Below are positions 36,670-43,982 of a stretch of 64,000 nucleotides of DNA, piece after piece (positions within the stretch are counted from its first letter, which is position 1; each line of letters starts with the position of its first letter). The DNA comes from Oscillospiraceae bacterium (lineage in GTDB: Bacteria > Bacillota > Clostridia > Oscillospirales > Ruminococcaceae), in the NCBI GenBank assembly GCA_017427265.1, contig JAFRTG010000027.1, forward strand, positions 1 to 64,000, given 5' to 3'. A program made the position numbers and the translations under genes. The notes beneath the pieces are model-generated. The model was not told the origin of the DNA, did no database searches, and worked only from the letters and a program-made list of their open reading frames with translations.

Positions 36670-37980
36670 GTGAAGACACCGAAAAAATTCGTCATCAAGG
36701 GCGGACGGACTCTGAACGGAGAGGTCGAGATCAGCGGCGCGAAAAATGCAGTCGTCGCGATCCTTCCTGCAACCATTCTCGCGGATGAACCGTGCGTTGT
36801 CGAAAATGTGCCGGATATCAGCGATGTTGAGATCAGTTTCCGGATCCTGCGGGAGCTCGGTGCAACCGTGGAGTATCTGTCGCCCCATACCTACCGGATC
36901 GACACCACCGCGATCCGGAGCCACTGCGTGCCCTATGAGAGCGCCAGAAGAATGCGCGCTTCCTATTATTTCATGGGCGCACTGCTGGGCAAATTCGGCC
37001 ACTGCCGTGTATCCATGCCGGGCGGATGTCCGCTCGGAGACCGCCCGATCGACCAGCATCTGAAGGCGTTTGCCAAGCTCGGTGCAGCCTGCAAGGTTGA
37101 CCGCGGCATGGTCGATATCACCACGCAGGACGGCCTCAAGGGCAACCAGATTTTCTTTGACTGCGTGACCGTCGGCGCGACCATGAATGCGATTCTGGCC
37201 GCCGTCAAGGCAGAGGGTCTGACCGTGATCGAGAATGCTGCCAAGGAGCCGCATATTGTCGATCTGGCGAGCTTCCTCAACTCGATGGGCGCAGAGATTA
37301 TGGGTGCCGGTACCGATACAATCAAGATCCGCGGCGTGAAATATCTCCGCGGTACGGATTATGCCGTCATTCCCGACCAGATCGAAGCCGGAACCTATAT
37401 GGTTGCAGCGGCTGCGACCGGCGGCAATGTGCTCGTCAAGAACGTCATTCCGAAGCATCTGGAATCCATCATCAGCGTGATGGAAAAAATCGGCGTCAAG
37501 ATCGAGCAGTTTGACGATGCCGTCCGTGTTTCGGTGGACGGCCCGCTCGTCAAAACAAGCATCAAAACGCGCCCGCATCCGGGCTTCCCGACGGATATGC
37601 AGCCGCAGATTTCAGCACTGCTCTGTCTGGCGGAAGGCACCAGCATGATCAAAGAGGGCGTGTCCGAGCAGCGCTTCCAGTATGTCGATGAGCTTCGCAG
37701 AATGGGCGCGGATATTCAGGTTGACGGAAAGGTCGCTGTCATTGAGGGAACGGGGCATCTGACGGGTGCGCCGGTCAAGGCATGTGATCTGCGCGCAGGT
37801 GCGGCACTGATGATTGCCGGACTCGCCGCACAGGGCGTTACGACCATCGAGGATATCTACCATATCGAGCGGGGTTATTCCGATATGGAGGGCAAGCTGC
37901 GCGCACTCGGCGCATGCATCGAAAAGAAAGCAATTATCCAGAATGAGACCGGTTCGCAGCCGGATCAGGACGCTGTATAA
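36670..37980 (+). CDS. murA: UDP-N-acetylglucosamine 1-carboxyvinyltransferase (MurA)
   Basis: 436 residues from GTG 36670 behind AAGGAG at 8 bases; the frame runs up to a TTG at 36571 with a weaker site, but the family normally begins at KFVIKGG. It transfers enolpyruvate from PEP to UDP-GlcNAc, the first committed step of peptidoglycan synthesis. The EISGAKNA motif and the loop PGGCPLGDRPID with the PEP-binding and fosfomycin-target Cys are present, so it should be fosfomycin sensitive. 33 bases beyond the first possible start code for a Lys/Glu-rich extra peptide if TTG were used. Confidence 0.95.
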   Translation: MKTPKKFVIKGGRTLNGEVEISGAKNAVVAILPATILADEPCVVENVPDISDVEISFRILRELGATVEYLSPHTYRIDTTAIRSHCVPYESARRMRASYYFMGALLGKFGHCRVSMPGGCPLGDRPIDQHLKAFAKLGAACKVDRGMVDITTQDGLKGNQIFFDCVTVGATMNAILAAVKAEGLTVIENAAKEPHIVDLASFLNSMGAEIMGAGTDTIKIRGVKYLRGTDYAVIPDQIEAGTYMVAAAATGGNVLVKNVIPKHLESIISVMEKIGVKIEQFDDAVRVSVDGPLVKTSIKTRPHPGFPTDMQPQISALLCLAEGTSMIKEGVSEQRFQYVDELRRMGADIQVDGKVAVIEGTGHLTGAPVKACDLRAGAALMIAGLAAQGVTTIEDIYHIERGYSDMEGKLRALGACIEKKAIIQNETGSQPDQDAV

Positions 37981-37990
37981 GAAGTGCAAG

Positions 37991-38024
37991 CAGGGCGGAC
38001 GGTTTGTTTCGCCCTGTTCGTTTT
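37991..38024 (+). terminator. Terminator after murA
   Basis: CAGGGCG (37991-37997) pairs with CGCCCTG (38010-38016), followed by TTCGTTTT. The next gene starts 13 bases later, so read-through is possible. Confidence 0.65.
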
Positions 38025-38036
38025 AGAAAGGGTCAA

Positions 38037-38795
38037 ATGGAATTCCATACATTCGGGGATGTGAATGCGCCGGCGGTCGTGCTGATTCACGGTGTTCTGA
38101 CGCCGTGGCAGGTCTGGGAGCCGCAGATCGCACATTTTCAGGCGCAGTACCGTGTGATCGTTCCCGCGCTGGATGCGCATATCGAGGAGCATCCGAGCCG
38201 CTTTGCATCCGTGCAGGACGAGGCGCGGCAGATTGCGGAATATCTGCAGGCAGAATGCGGCGGAAAGGTCTTTGCGGTCTGCGGCATGTCAATGGGCGGC
38301 CTCATTGCGGACTGCCTTTATGAACGCGGCGATACGGAGATCCGGCATCTCGTTCTGGACGGCGCGCCGCTGCTGCGAGTGCCGGGAATTGCTGTCTCAT
38401 GGATGACGCGGAATTATCTGACGATCATCCGGAAGGTGCAGCAGCGCGACCCGAAAACGCTGGCGCGCTTTTGCCGGGATTTTCTGCCGGAAAAATATCT
38501 GAGCAGTTTTCTGAAATTTGCCGATACAATGGAGCCGGATTCCGTCCGTGCGATGCTGCACTCTGTTTTTTCGACAGTGCCGCAGTTCTGCGCTGTCAAA
38601 CCGCCTGCGCGGATTCTCTTTCTGCACGGTACAAAGGCTGCTGAAAAGCTCTCGCAGAAATCCGCTGCCGCCATGCAGCGTGCGTATCCGGACATGCAGA
38701 TCAAAGCGTATCCGGGAAAGAACCATATCGAGGTTCTGATTTATGAACCCGAAGTATGGCTGAACGACGTCTTGCAGTTCCTTGCGGGCTGCTGA
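38037..38795 (+). CDS. Alpha/beta hydrolase
   Basis: 252 residues from ATG 38037 (AAAGGG upstream). Oxyanion motif LIHGVLTPW, nucleophile elbow GMSMGG (Ser about residue 85) and a C-terminal GKNHIEV with the likely catalytic His are in the right order; an acidic residue precedes it (LFLHGTKAAEK replaces the usual HGxxD, so the acid is not certain). Substrate unknown; short-chain esterase or lipase-like activity would be typical. No signal peptide, so cytoplasmic. Confidence 0.85.
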   Translation: MEFHTFGDVNAPAVVLIHGVLTPWQVWEPQIAHFQAQYRVIVPALDAHIEEHPSRFASVQDEARQIAEYLQAECGGKVFAVCGMSMGGLIADCLYERGDTEIRHLVLDGAPLLRVPGIAVSWMTRNYLTIIRKVQQRDPKTLARFCRDFLPEKYLSSFLKFADTMEPDSVRAMLHSVFSTVPQFCAVKPPARILFLHGTKAAEKLSQKSAAAMQRAYPDMQIKAYPGKNHIEVLIYEPEVWLNDVLQFLAGC

Positions 38796-38826
38796 CATAA
38801 CCGATACCGAAAAGGAGTGATTTTAC

Positions 38827-39147
38827 ATGGATTTCCCGCAGATTCAGGCAACATCCGATGCGATTGCAAAGCTCGGCAGGCCGCTGAAGATCTATCTCAT
38901 CAGTCACAAGACCGATCATGCGACAAGTGAGCTCATCAGCTTCAAGCTGGCGCTGATTGTTCCTGACAAAACGCCGAACATTTCGGAGCTGGAATGCTTC
39001 CTCTATACAGCCGTAGACTGCGATTATCCGTATGATCTCGTGCTTTATAAGGAAACCGAATGGAAAACGCTTTCAGAGGACCCGCGGACCTTTGCGTGGT
39101 CAATCAGAGAAAAGGGGAGGGTGCTGTATGAGCAGAGGCTTTCGTGA
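38827..39147 (+). CDS. Possible degenerate nucleotidyltransferase partner of HEPN
   Basis: 106 residues with a good AAAAGGAG site. Size, place before a HEPN gene and the 20-bp overlap with it suggest a minimal nucleotidyltransferase (MNT). However the GSxxxG and the SDxD catalytic motifs are not visible: the stretch LKIYLISHKTDHATSELISFKLALIVPD occupies that place. If it is an MNT, it is inactive and could act only by binding its partner. The family call is inference from context. Confidence 0.55.
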   Translation: MDFPQIQATSDAIAKLGRPLKIYLISHKTDHATSELISFKLALIVPDKTPNISELECFLYTAVDCDYPYDLVLYKETEWKTLSEDPRTFAWSIREKGRVLYEQRLS

Positions 39148-39568
39148 CGGTGACAGCAAGCGCTATTTCGACTGGCTCTACTATGCCGCGCTCGATCTGC
39201 GTGCGGCCAAGCTCCTGCTCGACGATCCGCGCTGCTACAATATTATCTCATTCCACTGTCAGCAGTGCGTCGAAAAGGCACTGAAGGGCTATCTGCTCTG
39301 GCGGAAGCACCGTCTCTTTGACGGACACAACCTGCCGTTCCTCTGCAAGCAGGCCGCAACGGAGGACAGCAATTTTCTTGCGCGTCTGCCGCTTGCCAGT
39401 GAGATCAACCATTACTACATTGAATCTCGTTATCCGGCAGACTTTCTGCTTTCGCTGAATGAGGAGAACGTGCAGCGGCTGATCGTTGACACGACCGATC
39501 TGCTGACCTTCGTCAACAGCCTTGTCAAGTTTGATTTCACAAGCTATCACGCAAAAAAAGCGGGGTAA
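39128..39568 (+). CDS. HEPN-domain protein
   Basis: 146 residues from ATG 39128, behind GGGGAGG. The helical pattern FDWLYYAALDLRAAKLLLDDPRCYNIISFHCQQCVEKALKGYLL followed by HNLPFLCKQA and YIESRYP is characteristic of HEPN proteins of the HI0074 group. The RxxxxH RNase motif of toxic HEPN proteins is not seen, so it may not cut RNA. Together with the preceding gene it resembles an MNT/HEPN module, known as toxin-antitoxin or nucleotide-signalling pairs. Confidence 0.78.
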   Translation: MSRGFRDGDSKRYFDWLYYAALDLRAAKLLLDDPRCYNIISFHCQQCVEKALKGYLLWRKHRLFDGHNLPFLCKQAATEDSNFLARLPLASEINHYYIESRYPADFLLSLNEENVQRLIVDTTDLLTFVNSLVKFDFTSYHAKKAG

Positions 39569-39577
39569 CACAGGGCG

Positions 39578-40186
39578 ATGGAACGCGAATACAAATGGCA
39601 GATGCCGACGGAGACTCTGGCAGAGTTTGCGGATTATCTGCATGAGATGCCCGGACGTCTTGCGCATGGTATGCTGCGGATGGCGGCCGTCTATTACGAT
39701 ACGCCGGACGATCTGGTTCACCGGAGCGGCGCCGCACTGCGCATCCGGCGGGAAAATGACCGGTCGGTCTGCTGCATGAAGCGCACCGTGATGAAAGCGG
39801 GCGCGCAGGCGCTGCGTGAGGAATACGAGGTTGAGGCGGAAACGCTTGCAGAGGGCTTGCAGAAGCTGCCGGAAGCGGGGGCACCGCGTAATCTTTGTAT
39901 TTTGCTGCAGAACCGGACGTTCCGTGAGCTTGCGCGGACGGAGTTTATCCGGAACTATTATCTGCTGCAGCTGGAGGCGTGGTTTACTGCTGAACTTGCG
40001 ATCGATGTCGGTGCGCTTGGCATCACGGGGCATATGCTGCCGTTTGAGGAGCTGGAGCTTGAGCTGAAATCAGGCGATGCTGTGGCATTTCAGGCGTATG
40101 CGGAGAAGCTGCAGCAGCGTTTTTCGCTGGAGCCGCAGAAGGCCTCGAAGCTCGCCCGCGCCATAGAAGCCGGCTCTGCCCGATAA
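39578..40186 (+). CDS. CYTH-domain phosphatase
   Basis: 202 residues. Begins MEREYKW, the ExExK signature of CYTH/triphosphate tunnel enzymes, and shows alternating charged strands (ALRIRREN, EEYEVEAET, EELELELKSGD) and the end SKLARA seen in such proteins. Members act on inorganic triphosphate or thiamine triphosphate with Mg2+. No CHAD domain is attached. Starts 9 bp after the HEPN gene with a weak ribosome site, so it may depend on upstream translation. Confidence 0.85.
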   Translation: MEREYKWQMPTETLAEFADYLHEMPGRLAHGMLRMAAVYYDTPDDLVHRSGAALRIRRENDRSVCCMKRTVMKAGAQALREEYEVEAETLAEGLQKLPEAGAPRNLCILLQNRTFRELARTEFIRNYYLLQLEAWFTAELAIDVGALGITGHMLPFEELELELKSGDAVAFQAYAEKLQQRFSLEPQKASKLARAIEAGSAR

Positions 40187-40247
40187 ACACATACCGCGAA
40201 CGCAGCTTCCCGTGCTGTTTGTCTCTGAATCGAAAAAGTGAGGAAAT

Positions 40248-40424
40248 ATGAAAAAATCGGATCGAATTATTGCGGGGATCGCAAGCGTCGGCGCATTTGC
40301 CTGCGGCGTATCCTTTCTCATTTCACTGTTCAAAGTGGACAATCTGATTGCGCAGATCGCATTCGGGGCATCGTGCCTGTTCTGTACGACGACTGCCATT
40401 GCGGCAATCAAAATGAAGGACTGA
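40248..40424 (+). CDS. 58-residue membrane protein
   Basis: Starts at ATG 40248 (GTGAGGA upstream) and codes for MKKSDRII followed by two hydrophobic stretches (GIASVGAFACGVSFLISLF and IAFGASCLFCTTTAIAAI) and a Lys-rich end. Two membrane helices with both ends inside are expected. It lies between the CYTH gene and ispE in the same direction. Function unknown. Confidence 0.7.
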   Translation: MKKSDRIIAGIASVGAFACGVSFLISLFKVDNLIAQIAFGASCLFCTTTAIAAIKMKD

Positions 40425-40453
40425 AACGCTTCGCCTCTGGAGGAGGTATTTGC

Positions 40454-41332
40454 TTGGCCAGAAACATAATCCTGAAAATTCCTGCGAAAATCAATCTGTC
40501 GCTCGATATTACCGGCAGACGGCCGGACGGCTATCACACGCTGCGCAGCGTCTTTCAGACGGTCGGCGTCTTTGATACGCTGACGGTGACGGAGACCGCG
40601 CCCGGTGAACCGATGACGCTGACCTGCACGGACAGCGCCGTTCCCTGCGATGCGCGCAACCTCGTCTGGAAGGCGGCGGTGCGTCTGCTCGGCGATGCGC
40701 CCTGCGGTTTCTCGATGCAGCTTGAAAAGCATATTCCCTCGCAGGCCGGCATGGGCGGCGGCAGTGCTGACTGTGCGGCCGCACTGATCGCTTTGCGGGA
40801 GATGTTCTCGCCCGAAACCGATGATGCAGCGCTCCTGCAGACTGCGGCCGGACTCGGTGCGGATGTGCCGTTCTTTCTGCACGGCGGCACGGTGCTCGCA
40901 GAGGGCATCGGTGAGGTGCTGACCCCGCTGGAGCCGCTCAAGCCCTGTCAGCTCGTGATTGCAAAGGGCAGCAGCGGCATCTCAACGCCGGAGGCATACC
41001 GCAGAATTGACACGCTCGGTACGCCGCTGCCGGACACGACCGATGCGGTGCTGGACGCGCTGCACGGGGACGCAGAAGCCCTCTTTGCAGTCTGCGGCAA
41101 CCATTTTGATGCCGTGACCGATTTGCCGGAGGTCTGCACGATCCGGGAGATTATGCGGGCACACGGCATACGTCCTGTGCTTTCCGGAAGCGGCGCTGCT
41201 GTGTTCGGCGGGTGCACCGACCGGGAGCAGGCGGATCGCTGCACCGAAGCACTCCGGAAGGCAGGCCTTCCGTTTGCAGAGACCGTTCTGACCGTGCCGC
41301 ACGGAATCACCGCGGAACGGGTCGGTTTTTGA
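40454..41332 (+). CDS. ispE: 4-diphosphocytidyl-2-C-methyl-D-erythritol kinase
   Basis: 292 residues from TTG 40454; AGGAGG lies 7 bases upstream and the protein then starts as the family does (ARNIILKIPAKINLSLDI). It phosphorylates CDP-methylerythritol in the MEP isoprenoid pathway. The GHMP-kinase ATP loop PSQAGMGGGSADCAAAL and the C-terminal LSGSGAAVFG are intact. No other MEP genes are adjacent. Confidence 0.93.
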   Translation: MARNIILKIPAKINLSLDITGRRPDGYHTLRSVFQTVGVFDTLTVTETAPGEPMTLTCTDSAVPCDARNLVWKAAVRLLGDAPCGFSMQLEKHIPSQAGMGGGSADCAAALIALREMFSPETDDAALLQTAAGLGADVPFFLHGGTVLAEGIGEVLTPLEPLKPCQLVIAKGSSGISTPEAYRRIDTLGTPLPDTTDAVLDALHGDAEALFAVCGNHFDAVTDLPEVCTIREIMRAHGIRPVLSGSGAAVFGGCTDREQADRCTEALRKAGLPFAETVLTVPHGITAERVGF

Positions 41333-41534
41333 CTTTTTTTGAATCGCACGCTGATCTTTAACGAAAAAACCCCAATTTTCACAAAAAAATTTTTTCGCAA
41401 TAAAATTATAAAAAAATCTCGAAAATGTAATATCCAAGCCATATTCTACATACTGCAAAATAGTTTTACTTACCTTCTTTCAAAACGTCATTCTTTTATT
41501 TAATTCAATTCGTCGCACAACATTCCGGAAAAGC
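41333..41534. other. A+T-rich gap after ispE
   Basis: About 200 bases with long A and T runs (for example 41386-41396) and no convincing frame or hairpin terminator directly after ispE. It could be a low-melting stretch or a degraded gene; nothing else is seen. Confidence 0.4.
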
Positions 41535-41577
41535 AAATGAAACCGTACCGGATTGTACGCCGGTACGGTTTCATTTT
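41535..41577. terminator. Bidirectional terminator
   Basis: AAATGAAACCGTACCGG (41535-41551) pairs perfectly with CCGGTACGGTTTCATTT (41560-41576), a 17-bp stem flanked by A and T. Probably ends the ispE transcript 200 bases after its stop. Confidence 0.88.
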
Positions 41578-41659
41578 GTCTTTTGTGCTACAAATATAAC
41601 TATATCCAGTACATATTCACAGTTTGTTCAAAAAATATTTGAAAATGTGTTGTGGAACA

Positions 41660-41688
41660 TTGACATTTTGTGATATCTGTGGTATAAT
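41660..41688 (+). promoter_or_regulatory. Near-consensus promoter of dockerin protein gene
   Basis: TTGACA (41660-41665), 17-bp spacer, TATAAT (41683-41688) preceded by TGG (extended -10). Leader about 147 bases, mostly folded (see 41726-41820). Confidence 0.88.
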
Positions 41689-41725
41689 GTATTTGTAACA
41701 GTTTTAGAACTGATGCAAATGAAAC

Positions 41726-41820
41726 GGAATGTTATGGATAGAATCACGACCGGATGCGTTTTCCCTGAGGTACCCCGAATCTTCAGAACCGCATCCGGTT
41801 TGCTGCCTGTATAACATTCT
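41726..41820 (+). promoter_or_regulatory. Structured 5' leader RNA, class unknown
   Basis: Two long nested stems: P1 GGAATGTTAT (41726-41735) with ATAACATTCT (41811-41820, one G-T pair), and P2 ACCGGATGCG (41749-41758) with CGCATCCGGT (41790-41799). They enclose asymmetric internal loops of 13 and 11 bases and a 31-base terminal loop. A small hairpin CAGTT/AACTG lies just before. No T-run follows, and the ribosome site (GGGGA) begins 8 bases after P1, so the fold could act on translation. Not matched to a riboswitch class from memory. Confidence 0.65.
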
Positions 41821-41841
41821 GCCGAAAGGGGATTTTCATCC

Positions 41842-43218
41842 ATGAAAAGTCGCACCATTTCCGTTCTTCTCTCCGTCGCTGTACTGATGACAGCCGCGCA
41901 TCCGATCTCTGCGGCAGCCGAAGCTGCCGAATCTAACTTTGCGGTTCCGGAGCCCTGTGTGACGGAAGAAACCGCGGAAACTGACACCTGTGATTATACA
42001 TTTGCACAGTTCTTTACCGGCGAGGGCGTTGATATTACGGCGCTGGAAGCTGACGCTGCGCTGAATCCGTCACTGCACAATATCTGGATGGATGAGGCGT
42101 ATACTGCAAAGAGCAGCTACTACGGAAAAGGTCAGCATGCAGTGCTTGTCAACGGCTCGCTGTTTATCGTCGGCAACGGCAAGGCCACGCTGAAAGAAAA
42201 GAATGTCCGCGGCTTTGCGCATATTGAGCCGAAGGATCAGGCCGGAACGGTTATGCCCGCCGATTTGCTGCTTCGCAGTGACGGGACGCTGCTTGTCAAT
42301 GACAAGGCGATCGAGGATGTCAAATTTTCCTCGCTGGAGCGCGATTTTGCTGTCACCTCGGACGGCAGGGCATTTGCGATTCTGCCGTATTACGATAACT
42401 TCTTCCCGATCCTGATTCTGAAAGATTTCAAGTATTTCGTTCCCGATTATCCGGATCAGAATCTATACTATAATACAGACAGGGAAATCTGCTGGTTCGA
42501 GTACGGATATGACGCATCTGAACAGATTTCGATCAATACACGAAAGCTCGGAATCGTGAATCCGACCCGGATCGAGGGCGATCTTTATCTGGACCGGGCG
42601 AACACGCTGTACCGGCTGACGCTGTCAAAGCAGCCAAGCACGGAGCGCATCTGTGCATCGCTTACTTCGTTTGAGTACATCGGTGACAAAAACGGTTACC
42701 GCAATTACGGATACACAAGAGAAAATGATGACAAGCGCTATGAGGTGCTCTCGAATCTGAAAAGCTCGGAGAATGTCCTGAATACGAAAATCGCATCCGG
42801 CACCTTCAAGCTCTCCAACGGTACTTCCGGTACGTATGCCATCAACCGGCGCCGGGTTCTGAGCGTCAGCTGCGGGAACAACAGTTTTTCCGTCTCAAAA
42901 GCCGAGGCCGTGATCTGCGCGGAGTATTCGTCCTCGCAGCGGCAGACCACACTGTATTTTGTCCGCACGGACGGCAGCATCTGGAAATACTGCTTTGAGA
43001 CGAATGACTGCAAGGAGCTTGCGTCTGTTACGGAATCTGCAGTCAAGGGCGATATCAACGGCGACGGTAAATTAGACGTTGCGGATATGACGCTGCTGCG
43101 GAAGTATCTGGATAACGAATCTGTCGAGATTACCAGGTGGAAGGCCGGTGATCTCAACAAGGACTGCATCCTCGATTCCATTGACCTTGCCCTGATGCGC
43201 CGCGAGTTCCGCCTGTGA
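41842..43218 (+). CDS. Secreted protein with C-terminal dockerin
   Basis: 458 residues. Signal peptide MKSRTISVLLSVAVLMTAAHP, cleaved near SAAAEA. The central 350 residues are rich in beta strands with repeated units such as LLLRSDGTLLVND, FAVTSDGRAFAIL and YFVRTDGSIWKY, which suggests a propeller of RCC1- or PQQ-like type. The end has two calcium loops (DINGDGKLDVADM, DLNKDCILDSIDL) of a dockerin; the second has Cys in place of the usual Gly-Asp step. No catalytic domain is recognised. Expected on a cohesin scaffold. Confidence 0.85.
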   Translation: MKSRTISVLLSVAVLMTAAHPISAAAEAAESNFAVPEPCVTEETAETDTCDYTFAQFFTGEGVDITALEADAALNPSLHNIWMDEAYTAKSSYYGKGQHAVLVNGSLFIVGNGKATLKEKNVRGFAHIEPKDQAGTVMPADLLLRSDGTLLVNDKAIEDVKFSSLERDFAVTSDGRAFAILPYYDNFFPILILKDFKYFVPDYPDQNLYYNTDREICWFEYGYDASEQISINTRKLGIVNPTRIEGDLYLDRANTLYRLTLSKQPSTERICASLTSFEYIGDKNGYRNYGYTRENDDKRYEVLSNLKSSENVLNTKIASGTFKLSNGTSGTYAINRRRVLSVSCGNNSFSVSKAEAVICAEYSSSQRQTTLYFVRTDGSIWKYCFETNDCKELASVTESAVKGDINGDGKLDVADMTLLRKYLDNESVEITRWKAGDLNKDCILDSIDLALMRREFRL

Positions 43219-43288
43219 CAGCGGCATCTTCCGCAGGATTGTGCAGAACCTATAATCATCTTCGGGAGGCAATCCCTTTTTGAAAAGC

Positions 43289-43329
43289 AAGCCGTCTGAC
43301 TGCTGTTTGCGGCAGTCAGACGGCTTTTT
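43289..43329 (+). terminator. Terminator of dockerin protein gene
   Basis: AAGCCGTCTGACTGC (43289-43303) pairs with GCAGTCAGACGGCTT (43312-43326), with TTTTT from 43325. It may also serve the leftward cotJC fragment that ends at 43397. Confidence 0.92.
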
Positions 43330-43396
43330 ATTGCATTTTCATTCACATAGATGCTTTTCACGGCCGGATGCTGTCATTGCCTCCGTTTGCTTTCGG

Positions 43397-43966
43397 TCAA
43401 CGGGTGCGGGAACGGGGCTGCGGACGCTGCGGCATCGGATCGAACGAGGTGTTTGTCGCATACGGATTCGACGGGTCACGCGCATATTTTGCAAGCTGCT
43501 CCTGAATCAGACGCAGACCCTCGCCGAACCGCTGATAATGCACGATCTCGCGTTCACGCAGGAACCGGATGACGTCCCGGACGTCCGGATCGTCTGCAAG
43601 CCGCAGAATGTTATCATAGGTGGTACGCGCTTTTTGCTCTGCGGCAAGATCCTCGTTCAGATCGGTAATCGCATCGCCGGTAGACTGGAAGGTCGCCGCT
43701 GTGAACGGCACGCCCGAAGCCGATACCGGATAGATGCCTGCCGTGTGATCGACAAAATAATCCGCAAAGCCCTGTGCTTCCAGCTGTTCCGGCGTGAGCC
43801 CCTTCGTCAGCTGATAGATCACGGCGGAGACAATCTCCATGTGAGACATTTCTTCCGTACCGATATCCGTCAGCAGGCCCTGCAGCTCCCGCAGCGGCAT
43901 GGTATAGCGCTGATTCAGATAGCGCATGGACGCACCGAGTTCGCCGTTCGGTCCGCCGAATACCAA
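43397..43966 (-). pseudogene. cotJC: CotJC-type manganese catalase, 5' end removed by element insertion
   Basis: About 189 codons remain. From GGPNGELGASMRYLNQRYTMP onward it follows the manganese catalase/CotJC family closely (LLTDIGTEEMSHMEIV, YFVDHTAGIYPVSASGVPF, EDLAAEQKARTTYDNILRL, FLREREIVHYQRFGE), with the later Glu/His metal ligands in place. The family has about 30 more residues before this point; here the frame runs instead into the end of the serine recombinase gene 16 bp away. A TTG at 43966 could start translation but has no ribosome site. The missing 5' part should lie at the far end of the element, beyond 64000. If the element excises, a whole gene would be rebuilt. Confidence 0.85.
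43941..43966. other. Candidate left attachment site in cotJC
   Basis: The family resemblance of cotJC stops here. TTCGG-TCCG-CCGAA (43947-43960) is a small dyad whose centre, between 43953 and 43954, has the non-palindromic dinucleotide CC, as serine recombinase sites need. The exact core cannot be set without the right end. Confidence 0.45.
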
Positions 43967-43982
43967 ATAGATATAATCAGCG

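Noticed and set aside
41726-41820. Assigning the leader to a c-di-GMP or other known riboswitch
   Set aside because: The core motifs of the classes I know are not visible; only the stems are certain.
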